Counted from the stretch's first letter, positions 34,895-49,047 are shown. The stretch: DNA of 64,000 nucleotides from Ciborinia camelliae (GCA_025890175.1 JANPYM010000008.1:1465650-1529649), one strand, 5' to 3'. Translations and numbers: made by a program. The notes: a model not told the origin generated them from the sequence alone.

Positions 34895-37187
34895 TATCGC
34901 TGGATCGTATGATATTGTAAATATTGAATTGTAGTTGTTGGTAGAGGGAAAAGGATACCGCGCAGAGGATTTTAAGAGAAGACCATGCAATTATGAATGT
35001 CAAGGAACGATCGCCGAAGAGGGTCCCACGCAATTTCGTGAAGATTTTCGTGTGGATTCGAAGAAAGATTATCGATACGAGGGATTGTCAAGAAATCGAG
35101 AAATTCAGATTGGAGAAGCTTCAATTTGGAGGTTTGCTCGAATATAATAAGTGGTTCACAGTGGGATGAATGAGCCGATGAATGAGGTATGAGGTAAGAC
35201 AATGGGTATGTGTATGTATGGTACCTTATTAATAGTAAATGGATCCTCTTGAGGAGTGTGTCACCGTGTCGTAAAGAATCGAAGAAACACAATTGGCATG
35301 AGAAAATGAGTAGTTTTGAAGAAGAGGAAGAAGAAGAATTGAAGTTATACGAGGTATTATTGCATTGAGAGTACGGAAGTACCGGTATCTCTCTTTTTCT
35401 CTCTCTCTCCTTTTAAATTGTTGCAGGTAAAGTAAAGAAGAACTAACTGGGTGGAGATGATTTCAGAAGTGTGAGAACTTTAGAAGGCTGAGTCGTCGAA
35501 CCGTGCACCTTTTTTAAGAGCTCTGAATTGGGTCTAGTTGAAGGAGAAGATCTGTGAGATCTACACGAGGTTCCGTTTTGATTGATTTTAATATGGAAAC
35601 GAAACTTTGTAATATATTGTTAGCGGAGGAAGGTTTTTGATACAAATACCACACCTCCAGGTACGGCCAGATGAAGAGTTGAAGAGGAGGAGAGGAGGAG
35701 AGTTGGAGAGTTGGGAAAGTTGGGAAGAGTTGGGAGAGTTTGACCAAAGAGGATTCACACCTTTAAATTACCTAGGACGGGCTAGGAAAAGTCGATGTCG
35801 ATGTGATTGATTGATATGATACAGAGTGTGTTTGCTGAATAGGTGAACGAAGATGAGTAAGTTGATTTAAAGGTTGGAGAGGCACAGCTCTGTGACAACC
35901 AAACCTTAGAAGATAGATGAAGTTGAAGAGAATACAAGAAGAGGAAAGTTTACTTTACTGTACTGGATTTTAACTCTTGGACTGTCTGTCTTGTGCAGCT
36001 TTGAAGTGTTGGTTGATGAGTTAGTTTCCCACTTGCGCGTTCGAAGAACTTTGAGTTTGATATCTAGGTATGATAAGTTAAGGTAGATAGTAATACTGGA
36101 TAGATTAGATACTCGAGTAGGCACTGAGTAGGGACCTAGGTAATCTATTCAATGAATCTTGAGACGCAGAATATCAGTACCAGTACCAGTACCTTCACTA
36201 AAAACTCCCGGTCTTGAATGATAGTGATTTCAAAGAATACCGACCTAGGTACCCAATCTTACACAAGGAAGTTTTATATATATCATTTACTTTGTCCCGC
36301 GTGTGGATTTGAAATGAGTGATCAACGAAATGAATAGGTAGGTAGGTATGATTGAAGCGATTGATTGTCCTTTAACATCCATAGATCCTGTTGATTTCAT
36401 TTTATCCCTTTCATCCATGCTCACCTCCAGCTGGGCAATATCAACGATTCAACCAGCAGTATCTACACCTACGTAACCACCTTACCTGGGTAGTATTTCC
36501 TCCACGAATAAGTCAAGGTAAAGGCGGCAATGACGGTGAATATGAAATATGACAGGCTGAGTTCCAGTCTGGGCTGCTTTGAACTCTACAGCTCGGTCCG
36601 CTGGCTTTCCAAGTTCAACTACCAAATTCGAATCTCCAGCCGTACTATCAAGACTCAGGAATGGATTGGCATGAATATATGGGATGAATGATTGATGGAT
36701 GGATCCATCCATGAATCCCTCCACCTGTATAAATATACTTGCCTGAGGTATGATGACTCAGCCACCTCACTTAGATTCAATAACCTTCAAAGGTACCCGT
36801 ACAACTGGGTAATTTAACCTTCAAGCCCTTCCAAACTCCCTTCTGGATTTCATGGTGCCCTCTCAATAATAACGACCTGATACAAACCTACATAGTCAAT
36901 AACTTCTCATATTTTCCGAATAATACCACGCGCACTCTAAATATTCCAGCCAGCTCTCATCCCCACACAAAATCATAATTGTGCATCCCGAAGCAAACAG
37001 ACACCTTGGTGGGGCAACCGCGAGAACTAATTCTACAACTTTTGAGTAAGTCTGCAAGTGATATTTTGAAATTCTTCACCAGATACGGTCCTTCGTTGAT
37101 ATTGCTGGTCGAACCAAATCTAAAATTACCTTGTCACTTAGCCACGGTCGTCGCTACCGGGACCCCTCAACCATACACCCCATCGGA
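34895..37187. other. 2.3-kb divergent spacer, rho2 / nst1
   Basis: Contains the promoters and long leaders of rho2 (minus) and nst1 (plus). Purine-rich stretches lie near 35300-35420 and 35690-35740. A GTACCAGTACCAGTACC run and CCTAGGTA motifs lie at 36120-36260. Open frames here look like leader sequence rather than genes. Confidence 0.45.
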
Positions 37188-40100
37188 ATGCCCGCAAACC
37201 AACGAAAGCATACAAGTCAGTCATCTTACTTGCCGAATTCCAGAAATACTACGAAGCCGTTGACGAAGGATGCTGGAAAGTTTGTAACTGTACCCAAGAA
37301 TTCTAGTACGAGCGATTCATCCGAGACATCTCTCACCATGGCACAAACTACAACGAAATCAAATGGGCAGTTACCCACCCCTCCCACAAATATCAATGGC
37401 GCACCCCCCACAGTAAATCGCAAAAAGCAGAAACGAAGGGCGAAACAGGCTGCTAGAGCAGCTGCGGAACAGGCACAAAGCTCTCAGATAAGCGGCGGAC
37501 CATCTCCTGGCGATGTTAAGAGACAAATGCAAGAACTGGAAGCACGCTTCCGCGAAACAGGGCTAGATGAGCAATACGACGACGACGAACAATTCGACCC
37601 TGCGGACGATAATGCGTATGACAGCGATGAGGAAGGCGATGCATACTCCGGCTCCTATGGTCATGATGGCTCCTCAACAAACGGCTATGCGATCCCTGCA
37701 ACGAACTCTTCGGGCAAGAAACAGAAGAAGAAAAAGAAATCGAGGCCTTCGCAGTCGGACAATTCTAACCATGCACACCACGGTCCAAATGGTTCATCAC
37801 ACAATCACGTATCGCTACCACTTCCTCCTTTACAATCCCCTCCGAGCATGCAGAGAGGGCCGGGTATTTCAAAAGAGAAAATCTGGAATACATCATCGCA
37901 AGAAGAACGTGAGAGGATAAAGGAATTTTGGTTATCTCTTGGAGAAGATGAGCGCAAATCCTTAGTCAAGGTGGAAAAAGATGCTGTGCTAAAGAAAATG
38001 AAAGAGCAGCAAAAGCATTCTTGTAGTTGCACAGTGTGTGGTCGCAAGCGCACTGCTATTGAAGAGGAACTAGAAGTACTTTATGATGCATACTATGAAG
38101 AGCTCGAGCAATATGCGAACCACCAAGGAGGCGACGTTCCTCCGCCAATGATGCCACCTCCACGTCGATTTGGCGCCATGAGCGGCTTACAGCCACCTAA
38201 TCGTCTACCTCCGGTTTTTAATGGGCAGCAACCATCAAGGGGCAGAATAGTAGAGCAACTTGGCGATGACGAAGATGAAGAGGGCGATGAGGAGTACAGT
38301 GAAGATGATGCGGATGAAGATGATTATAGTGATGAAGAACCGGAAGAGATTCCAAGAAGTCATGCCACAGATTTTTTTAATTTTGGTAATAGTCTCACAG
38401 TACAGGGTGGAATTCTTACCGTAGCGGATGATTTACTCAAAAACGACGGAAAGAAATTCATTGAAATGATGGAGCAACTAGCCGAGCGTCGCATGGCTCG
38501 AGAAGAAGATGCGAAAGAACAATATGCTAATGCGAATTACGGTCACCCTCCAAATGGTTCCATGCATCCACATTCTCACGGACACGTTCATAATCATCCA
38601 CCGCCGCCAGAAGAAGACGATTATGACGACGAAGAGGATGACGAAGACGAGTATGATAGCCAGGAAGAGGACTATGATGAAGAGGAGATGGTACGTTGAG
38701 GATATTATGGTTTATCATTCCTGTACTAACACGGAACAGGATACCATGACCGAAGAACAGCGAATGGAGGAAGGAAGACGAATGTTCCAGATATTTGCTG
38801 CTCGGATGTTTGAGCAAAGAGTTTTGACAGCCTACAAAGAAAAAGTCGCGAAAGAACGGCAGCAGAAACTTCTCGAGGAACTTGAGGAAGAAAGTCGAGC
38901 GGATTCTCAAAAGAAAGCCAAGAAGGCTAAAGATGCGCAGAAGAAGAAAGAAAAACTTCTTGAGAAGAAGCGGGCCCTGGCCGAAGAAAAGGCTAGAAAG
39001 GAAGCCGAAAGAGCGGCCGAAGAAGCTTCTCTTCGAGAAATCGAGGAAAAGAAAGCAGAGGAGCAGAGGCTAAAACGAGAGGAGAATCGAAAAAAGAAAG
39101 AGGCACAGAAAAAGGCCGACGAAGAGGAGCGTGTGCGCAAAGAAGCTGAAAAGCAACGCCGACTTCAAGAACAAAGAGAAAGACAGGCCGAACAAGAACG
39201 AAAGCAACGTGAAGCCAAAGAGCGAGAGAGAAAGGAGAAAGAGGAGCTGAGGCGCCAAGCACTGGAAGCGAAGGAGGCCAGAGACAAGGAGGCTAAGGAA
39301 CGAAAGGAGAAGCATGAGAGAGAAAAGAGAGAAAAGGAAGCGAAAGTTAAGGCCGACAAGGAAGCTAGAGAGCTACAGAAACGTGAAGAACTTACCGCTC
39401 AACAGGCTGCTGTTCAAGCCGCTCAATCTGTTGCGCAAGCTTCAAGACGCCCAAATCAAGTACCTACGCCTAACTTAAGTCATGTGTTAGCTTCACCTCA
39501 CATCCCGGTTGCCATTCCTGCTGTTCCTAAAGCACCGACTCCCATCAAGCTTCGGACAAATTCTCAGCAAGAAAATCATTCAACCATACCTAGAACTCCT
39601 TCTGGTAAATATCAGAGCATATCACCAAATTCCATAACTCCTCTACCAAACAGTCCCGGCCCAATAGGTCCACCTGGAAAAACGCCGATACAACATCACC
39701 TCCTACAACACCCACAAGCTACTTCTCCGATACATTCAACGCTAAAAGGACCCCCAGGTATTCCCCAGAGTCCATTTGCTGGTTTGCAACCCATGCCTGG
39801 AGTGTTTCAGCCAGGTTTGCCAATGGCTCCCCCTGGTTTTGGCCGACCACATCATGATCCAATGTTCCCACATCAGCAGCCAATGGGTAGCCAATATCGT
39901 CCTTTGCCGGTTCCCAATGGGGGCATGCCACCATTCCAATCCGGATTTAATATGCATCATATGCCACAAGGTAGAGGCTTCCCTATGCATGGACCACCAG
40001 GATTTCCACAACAGTCTCCAAACGGTATTGGTAGTATTGGACAGCTTTTTGGCGCTCCGAAAGAAACGCCCCCTTCGCAGGCTCATTCTCGAAATCAATC

Positions 40101-40914
40101 CGGCTCCTTTGATGGATTGTCATCGACGACACAAGCTCAGCCTATCGCGAGACCCGCACCAATTGGAAGACCATCTAGTATTGTTCACGGCACTCGTCGT
40201 GGTGATATATCTAATAGTAGTGAATCTGATGAATTAAATAAACATCTTGGTAGTAGCGCTTTACTAGATGATACTGATGAACCCCTCAATATTGGAGTTG
40301 GCGCACGACGCTCGAGTGCAGCTCCCGGTAACCCTAATAGGCAGAGTTTCCTACCACCTCTGTTTGGTATGGATCGTTCGGACCCAGCAGGCATGATGAG
40401 CTCTTTTGGCACATGGGGTGGACCACCAAATCCATTTGGTTCCTCTTCCCTACCTGGATCTAATGGTTTTGGCGGAGGATGGAATGCAAATCTCAACATG
40501 AGCAACTCTTTCGGGATGCCGCCTTACTTTCGCCCATCTCAGCCTCGTTCCGTAGCTGTGAGATTGATGATCTGTATGGCTTGCCAAAACCTTCAGAGTT
40601 CGACTCAGGACGGATGGTTAGATATTGGTGCTATCAAGAATGAGGTTGCTCTACTTAACCCTCCTAGGGAGGAGCCAGTTTCTGAAAAGGAATTGATCGA
40701 TATTTGTGACACTGAAGGAAATCAAATGAATGGTGGTGGCACCTTTGAGATCCGTCCAGATTCCAATGGCAAACCCCAAATACATTATGTTAGCGATTCA
40801 ATACCTCATGACTTCCGTTCTGTCGGCGCTCCAGGCGAAATCGGTAGTCCTATTAGTGGAGGAGCATCTAGACATCCAGGACCTCCTGGCCGAGCTCCAA
40901 TTGGTGGTTTTTAA
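37188..40914 (+). CDS. nst1: stress response protein Nst1
   Basis: Two exons, 37188-38690 and 38740-40914, giving 1225 aa. The 49-nt intron has a CTAAC branch sequence and an AACAG acceptor. The frame is open upstream of 37188 but lacks an earlier ATG. The N-terminal third has the Nst1 core: [49 protein letters not shown] and [13 protein letters not shown]. Acidic Glu/Asp stretches follow. A very long charged coiled coil (Lys/Glu/Arg-rich, about residues 540-740) leads into a Pro/Gly/Met-rich low-complexity C-terminal half. Nst1 is a cytoplasmic protein linked to salt tolerance and, in yeast, to splicing factor Msl1. The CxCxxC pattern could bind metal (inference). Size and order match filamentous-fungal Nst1. 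Confidence 0.92.
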
Positions 40915-41222
40915 AGGATATATTTAGCCTAGCTTCTTCTCGCTATCAAAATCTCGTGTTTCAAGCATTACACGTTCGGAATTTTGGAGCTTAATCCCTT
41001 GTGTCTGTGTGTGATTTTTCTCATGACAATGTAAGAATTGCATGGAGGCATCTCTCAAACGAAAAGTCAAAAAGTGGCCCTCTTCATGAATTCGCTTGCG
41101 TTTCTTCGTTCTTCTTAATGCCGGTCGGTCTGGTGTGGTCTCCCTTGTTGATTGGGGAGGATGAATCAATCAATCAATACCTAGTGGCGTTATTACGCTG
41201 AATTATTTTCGCCTGCTTCATA
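40915..41222. other. nst1 3' region
   Basis: Contains the probable 3' UTR of nst1. No coding frame of its own. It ends where the duplicated block begins. Confidence 0.5.
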
Positions 41223-42975
41223 AAGAAGAGGGGAATATCGAATACCAATATTTTTTTTTAGTGTTCTACTACTGTCTGTATATGTTCTTGCTCGGCTGTG
41301 CTTTTTTTTTGTGTTGTGTTGTGTTATGTTGTGTTGACTTGCGTGAATTTTGATGCCCCTTGCTTGATATATCCCTCCTTGGCCGTGATCTTCTGAGGAT
41401 TGGGTGGAATTGATATTGTGCCCTTCTCACACCCATTCCTAGGTACCTAGGTATTATATAAATATATTTCGCTAATTTGGAATATAGAATTCGAGAACCG
41501 GGTTTATTTAGTACTGGTTTTTTTTTCACTGGTTTGTTGGATATATATATGCATGCTACATATATCAAGTTTTATGTGTATATGTACTTTCGTGGAATTC
41601 GAACGATGCACACAGACACACACACACACACATATATATACCCCAAAGTCAAGTTTTCTTCATCATCATGATGATAAATGATCGGGAGCACTTGGAGATA
41701 TTCGCCCCCTCCCCTTCTTTCAAACTTCAAACTTCAAACTTCAACCCCCCCCCCTTGCATCCTATCATACTCTTCTCGATATCATATTACGCCCCTCCGC
41801 TCTTTACATGCGCGGGTTTTGATTGTAATTGTACTTGTCTGGAATAGAATGAAATGGAATGGAATCATACTTGCTTCTTTGCGTATGCTTCAATAGGTAG
41901 GTACCTAGGTAGGTAGGTATATATGGTGTTTTGAAAATATCTTGGGTTGGAATCGTATTGTTATTGTTATTGTTATTGTCGGCTCGGTTGGTCGGTTGGT
42001 TGGTCATCGTTTGTTATGGTTATTTATCATTAGTTTATATTGCTTGGTTTTGTTTGTCCTGGACTTTTTGTTGGTTTATTTATTGAGCTAGGCTGGGCTG
42101 GGCTGGGCTGGGCTGGGCTGGGTTGGGTTGGGTTTGGGATTCTGGGCTTTTTTTCCTTTATATATATAGGTAGGTATGGATGGATGGATGGATGTAAGTA
42201 TGGATGGATGGTAGTAAGTTTTCTTTTGTTCTGGAAGTTTGGTATTTGTGTTGATAGATAGGTAGAGGGAGGTATTTATCTATCTATCTATATATGACGG
42301 GAACTATATGTCAACAACTTATCTTATATCTGGGCGCCAGATGAAGATGAAGATGGAGATGGAGATGAAGATGAAGGAAGGAGAAGGAGAAGGGTAAGGG
42401 GAATGGGGATAGCATGGGTGGGTAAAGGGATGGGGAATAAATAATTGCCTATCTAGATACCTGGGTAGGTACTTGTTTATTGATGCTCGCTTATATATTT
42501 ATGTATATATGTATATATATATATACATACCTAGGTAGTATTTATGGGTATGAGACTGGATGGATGAGATCCGAGATAGAGATAGAGATGCCAGATTGAG
42601 GACGGAAGTGGGAATTAGGACGCGAGATGCGAGATGAAAGATGAAAGATGAGAAAGTTTGATGATGTATGTATGTACATGTATTACATACGTATATGAAG
42701 ATACTAGGCTAGGCTAGGCGGGTTGGGAAACTATCTTGGGATGGAACGCAAGCGAGGAATGTAAAATAGTTATGGTAATAGTCATGGTAATGGTAATACC
42801 AAAGTTCATCTAGAAACAATGTTGGTGTGCATGAGTTGTAGTGAAGTGATTCATATGATTTGCACTGGAAGTTGCACTGGTAGAAGGAGATTTATGGGGA
42901 TTGATTGAATGGATGGATGGGCGGGGGCGGAGATGGGGATGGAGGAGTGGAGGGTGAGGGATAGGGGATAGGGGA
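41223..42975. repeat. duplicated 1753-bp block, copy 1 (left of gap)
   Basis: Identical, as far as I compared, to 42986-44738. It is non-coding and rich in simple repeats: TGTGT runs, a CACACA/TATATA tract near 41616-41640, a GGCTG array near 42091-42121, GGATGGAT and GATGAAGATG runs, and CCTAGGTA motifs. It ends exactly at the run of Ns. Most simply read as the end of one contig that overlaps the start of the next. Confidence 0.93.
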
Positions 42976-42985
42976 NNNNNNNNNN
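42976..42985. other. assembly gap, 10 Ns
   Basis: Ten consecutive Ns, a nominal gap size, placed between two identical flanking blocks. Confidence 0.99.
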
Positions 42986-44738
42986 AAGAAGAGGGGAATA
43001 TCGAATACCAATATTTTTTTTTAGTGTTCTACTACTGTCTGTATATGTTCTTGCTCGGCTGTGCTTTTTTTTTGTGTTGTGTTGTGTTATGTTGTGTTGA
43101 CTTGCGTGAATTTTGATGCCCCTTGCTTGATATATCCCTCCTTGGCCGTGATCTTCTGAGGATTGGGTGGAATTGATATTGTGCCCTTCTCACACCCATT
43201 CCTAGGTACCTAGGTATTATATAAATATATTTCGCTAATTTGGAATATAGAATTCGAGAACCGGGTTTATTTAGTACTGGTTTTTTTTTCACTGGTTTGT
43301 TGGATATATATATGCATGCTACATATATCAAGTTTTATGTGTATATGTACTTTCGTGGAATTCGAACGATGCACACAGACACACACACACACACATATAT
43401 ATACCCCAAAGTCAAGTTTTCTTCATCATCATGATGATAAATGATCGGGAGCACTTGGAGATATTCGCCCCCTCCCCTTCTTTCAAACTTCAAACTTCAA
43501 ACTTCAACCCCCCCCCCTTGCATCCTATCATACTCTTCTCGATATCATATTACGCCCCTCCGCTCTTTACATGCGCGGGTTTTGATTGTAATTGTACTTG
43601 TCTGGAATAGAATGAAATGGAATGGAATCATACTTGCTTCTTTGCGTATGCTTCAATAGGTAGGTACCTAGGTAGGTAGGTATATATGGTGTTTTGAAAA
43701 TATCTTGGGTTGGAATCGTATTGTTATTGTTATTGTTATTGTCGGCTCGGTTGGTCGGTTGGTTGGTCATCGTTTGTTATGGTTATTTATCATTAGTTTA
43801 TATTGCTTGGTTTTGTTTGTCCTGGACTTTTTGTTGGTTTATTTATTGAGCTAGGCTGGGCTGGGCTGGGCTGGGCTGGGCTGGGTTGGGTTGGGTTTGG
43901 GATTCTGGGCTTTTTTTCCTTTATATATATAGGTAGGTATGGATGGATGGATGGATGTAAGTATGGATGGATGGTAGTAAGTTTTCTTTTGTTCTGGAAG
44001 TTTGGTATTTGTGTTGATAGATAGGTAGAGGGAGGTATTTATCTATCTATCTATATATGACGGGAACTATATGTCAACAACTTATCTTATATCTGGGCGC
44101 CAGATGAAGATGAAGATGGAGATGGAGATGAAGATGAAGGAAGGAGAAGGAGAAGGGTAAGGGGAATGGGGATAGCATGGGTGGGTAAAGGGATGGGGAA
44201 TAAATAATTGCCTATCTAGATACCTGGGTAGGTACTTGTTTATTGATGCTCGCTTATATATTTATGTATATATGTATATATATATATACATACCTAGGTA
44301 GTATTTATGGGTATGAGACTGGATGGATGAGATCCGAGATAGAGATAGAGATGCCAGATTGAGGACGGAAGTGGGAATTAGGACGCGAGATGCGAGATGA
44401 AAGATGAAAGATGAGAAAGTTTGATGATGTATGTATGTACATGTATTACATACGTATATGAAGATACTAGGCTAGGCTAGGCGGGTTGGGAAACTATCTT
44501 GGGATGGAACGCAAGCGAGGAATGTAAAATAGTTATGGTAATAGTCATGGTAATGGTAATACCAAAGTTCATCTAGAAACAATGTTGGTGTGCATGAGTT
44601 GTAGTGAAGTGATTCATATGATTTGCACTGGAAGTTGCACTGGTAGAAGGAGATTTATGGGGATTGATTGAATGGATGGATGGGCGGGGGCGGAGATGGG
44701 GATGGAGGAGTGGAGGGTGAGGGATAGGGGATAGGGGA
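42986..44738. repeat. duplicated 1753-bp block, copy 2 (right of gap)
   Basis: Begins right after the Ns and repeats 41223-42975 at a constant offset of 1763 bp. The simple-repeat landmarks recur at the same spacing. The sequence then continues past 44738 into unique DNA, as expected for an unmerged contig overlap. Confidence 0.93.
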
Positions 44739-47700
44739 TGGAGGATGCGGGATGGAGGATGCGGGATGGGTAGTTTGAAGTTGCGAGGTTGATGAATGGA
44801 TGGGTGGGTAAATGGATAGGTCGATGAATGGATGGGTGGGTAAACGTATGGATGGGGGAATGGATGGATGGGTTCTTGGTGCCCGCTTCGAGTGAGAGGT
44901 AATATTCAATATTGGGGATGGGTAGATGAGACGAGAGGGGAGGAGAGCAGAGGAGAGGGATTCATTCATTCATATAAAGACAGATATAAAATGGAGGAGA
45001 GTTTGCGTCATGATTTGTTAAATACCTGAATACCCAAGGTACCTAGATAGATACAATCACGAGAACCTTCTTTTATTTCTCATGACAATCTTCACCATCG
45101 AATCTCCATATCCATCTATTGCATAATTATTGTCTAGAACTTAAAGGAGAGAGACTACTTCCCCACAACACGATTTACAACCAAATCCCGTAAACCCCAG
45201 GATTTCCTCAAGAATCAAGATGTATATATATATATATGTATATGCTCGCGTATTTCCAATTTCTCATTGTGAGTGAGTATAAGGATTTTTATTCTCGTTG
45301 ATGGGGCAGGGGGAGGGTTCTCATTTCTGTATATGAGTTGAGCTGAGTTGAGGAGGTACCTGCAATGAAGCTCTTTGAGATATTCAGATTAACTATCTAT
45401 TACCAATAACTGTCGCTGGGATTTTTAATATACAATTTTAGTTGGTTCTTAAGTCTTGACTACGGGATGGGTGTTATATAGGTATTATTTGAATAGATAC
45501 CTAGGTAGATAGATATAGGAATATATATCACAACCCCTTCCTTCCAGTATGGAAATACCGTACTGTACTGTCATGTCTATATTTCCCGTCAATGAAATTC
45601 CCGATGAGATACGTAGGTATCTATTATATTAATAAGATATACAAAACTTTTCCATTTCCATAACCCAATTTCAATAGCTCGATATCAATATCTATATTAA
45701 ATAAAATACAGCTAGCTGGCTATACATCTACCATCCAGATATACAGTATCGACATTCCAAATTCCAAATAACTTTCCCCTCGCTCGATGAGATAGATCCT
45801 GGAAACCAGAATGCGATTCAATTCGATTCCTACATGTCATGTTGAATACTAGGTAGGTACGGGATGCAAGATAAGCTTAATACCCAACTTAATATCTAAC
45901 AAAACAAGACAAAAAAACAGGAAGAAGGATGAAGGATGAAGGATGAATAAACATTATATGTACCTACCTACCTACCTACTCATCTACTCAATTAACAAAG
46001 ATTCGTTTCGCTCTTAAATCCTGCGGTTATCTACTACCTAGGTACCTACCAAAGCTAAGCGGCGTCTTCAAGGTTGTCTGTCCAGGTACTTATCAAGGTT
46101 CTGAACCGAGGCTATTTTATAGTACCTAGGTACTGTAGGTAGGGAGGCGGATATTGTATCTTACTATCTTACTATCTTACGACCTATCTTACAGCTTTGG
46201 AGTCCCTCCCTAGCTTTAAGAAATGCAGGCAGCGCTGGTTTGTTTAACTATTTGGTATCTACTATAGTCCCTAAGATAGATACCCAGATAGGTACCGGAG
46301 CAGTTTTTCCTTCTCCAAAGCTCTAAGGTTCTAGGGAGGAAATGAAATTGTAGGTAAGAATAGAAGAAGAGATCGGGGATGAGATAGTGTAGATACCTTA
46401 ATATCAGAGTACCGTATATTTTCTTATTATAGGTATGATCAATTCGATGATCGATTCGATGATTGATGATAATTTACATACTGTCATACTGTACTGTCAT
46501 ACCGTCATACTGTATTTTCTCTCGCTCGGAGTTGTTACCAAATTGGCCAAACCCTTTCATGGAACTTGGAACCTCGGAACCTTTTAGTAGGTTAGGTTGG
46601 TTGAAGAATTGAATGGGATGGAAAATTGCTAAATTTGGAACGGGACGGGGAATACGGTACTGGTACTGCCCAAGTAACAGGGGTGGATTTAACAGGTCAC
46701 GTGGGGACTAGACTAGCGTAGTATTAGCTCAGGACCTTGCTTATAAGCAGTCCCAGTTTAGATCTTCAATCCACATCCCTTTCCGTCGAAACTAAAGTAT
46801 TTTCTGCCCACTGTACTGTACTGTTTGTTGTACGGTTGTACTGTTGTACTTCAGTCCAGGGCTGTCTGTAGGTTATACAGTCACTTTGTTGGAACCTGGG
46901 TTGTACCTATTTCCCCTTAAATGGTAACGATCTCTCGGAGAAGGACTAAAGACTCAAGACTAGATGATAGGACATAAAACCTTGGAACCAAACCAACTCT
47001 TCGAGAACTTTTCGAAGGATAAATCTCGTTTCTTTCCTTCCCTTCCCTTCCCTTTCCTTCCCTATCCTTCTCTCACTATTCCATCTTCCGCGATCCTTCC
47101 CGGAAGTAAAAGTTGCATACAAACATACATACAGTCATTACTAGGTATCAATACCTAGCTCCCAAGGTATATTTGAAGGATTCCTTCCAAGTCAGTCCTG
47201 TAAGTTGCAAGCTTGTAAGCCTGTAAGCTTGTAAGCAGCTGGTTGACCCGGTGGCCAAATCGGAAGCTAAGGACTCGACCATGCCACATGCAGAGATTTC
47301 CGGTCGACTAGGGAAGAATTGTAAAATGTATAAATAATGGGTGGTCACTGTACTCCGTACCTATGTAACCATACAATATATATCCACGTGTGATACCGGG
47401 GTTGTAAATTATTTTCCATGGGATTATTATGGAGCAGGATGGAATCGAAGAAATGGAATGGATGATGGATGAATAAATAGCAAATGATAAGTAGAAGACC
47501 ATTTGTTGTTGTTTAGTAGGTAGTATAGTGTCAGTACCAGTAATTGGCAGGAGGATTTAGACATTCTCATCGAGATTCTCATCTCATCTCATCTCATATT
47601 TTTAATCGATAGATTGTGAGATCATGAGATTAGATTACCTTGGTACCGTGGACTGCGGTGAAGCTTAAGAGCTCTATCCTTCCTTCCTTACCTACTAGGT

Positions 47701-49047
47701 TAAAACTTTTAGAAGAGGAGATTTGAGTTTATAGTACCTAAGATTACATAACAACATACTGTACTACCTATTGAATACAGCTTACAGGTCAATGTATTTT
47801 ACGACTCACGAATCAAGTAGTCGATTTCTATTTCCATAATTAACATGCATTGCGCCATTTTATTTTATTTTACTTTATCTTATTTTATCTCACAGATCAA
47901 GTTCCAATTCCCCAAACCATTTCTTCAACAAACAGCATGCAGCATCGCCACAAGACTGCATGTTCTAGGTATGTATCTGTATGCATGGGGGCGAGAGGAG
48001 AGACCAATCTTCAAGGCGTTTTACGGTATCACAAGTATTACTCCCTCCCTCAACCCCTGCAAAAGCAACCACAACCGTATTCCTGCAAGGCTGCGACGCT
48101 GCGGCGCGAATGTGACATCGCTTCGCTCCGTGGTGGATTGTTCGCTAGTGTCGTAGGTAGTTGACTAGTTGACTAGTCACTCTGGACCAGCCTCCCAGGA
48201 CACGCTTGACGGCTTCCCTTCCTGAGCAGTGAGTCGCGAGGACGTGAACTGCGGCCCCCGCCCGGTTTAGACGGGAAAAAAACTGGAAAAAAAAGAGGTG
48301 GACGAACGAGAGGGAAAAAAAGACCGGGTGGTAAGTGGTGAGTTGTAACTTGCAAGGTTATCACTTATGTGGGAGTTTACGAGGGTTGCATGGGGGGAGG
48401 GTGTGCCAAGATGAGTTGAGCGGACATTGGACCAATGGGGGAGGGGGTGGAGGAGGGATTATGGAGATGCAGATACCGGTACCTGTCGTGCTTGGAAATT
48501 TGGAGGATCTCGAGTTCGATAAGAAGATGAAGAGTACGTACCGCCGAGACCTAGCTACCTAGTTACTTGAATGAGGGTCTTGTTTTGGTTTTCTTTTCCC
48601 TCCGGTCTTTCCGCTACATACATATTATCATCAATTGCCATCTACGAGTTGGGAGAAAATCTACTTGGGCATTTCCTGGTGCTACGTCTTTTTCTACCTA
48701 CATACTTACTGTGCTGCCTTTTTTTGCGATTTTGCAAAGTATCAAGTATCTTCTTATATTTATCTTTTCCTATCTTTTATGTGTATACAGTACAGTGTGT
48801 CTGGTCAATTCAAATATGCTTAGAACAATATTCTCAACAGATGGCAGCAGGTGAACTGGAAAAAAGAAAATCAAGTGGTCGACTGATACATCGAAAAGAA
48901 CTACTGTATCGGTGTATCTACTATTTATGATACTTTTCGAAACTCCTTCAAGTCGAGGGTTAAGGTTATTTCCGTCGTACAATCATTAGGAATTACTGTA
49001 TCAGATTTCAGATTTCGGAAAAGACATACATAAATAATTGAACGTCC
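44739..49047. other. 4.3-kb low-complexity spacer
   Basis: GGATGGATG runs (44740-44880) are followed by AT-rich DNA with many TACCTAGGTA-type motifs and repeated TACTGTACTGT words near 45555, 46480-46515 and 46810-46850. A local GC-rich island (about 48040-48330) is listed separately. No convincing gene; frames such as 47845-48156 and 48571-48930 lack domains. Confidence 0.45.
48040..48330. other. GC-rich island in AT-rich spacer
   Basis: Composition changes abruptly to GC-rich, with words such as GGCTGCGACGCTGCGGCG near 48089-48107 and a GCGGCCCCCGCCCGG stretch near 48251-48265, then returns to poly-purine and AT-rich DNA. No coding frame was recognised. Confidence 0.5.

Noticed and set aside
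41269..43331. Pairs of identical small ORFs in the duplicated block
   Set aside because: They arise from microsatellite DNA, and the duplication explains their identity. No gene family expansion is implied.
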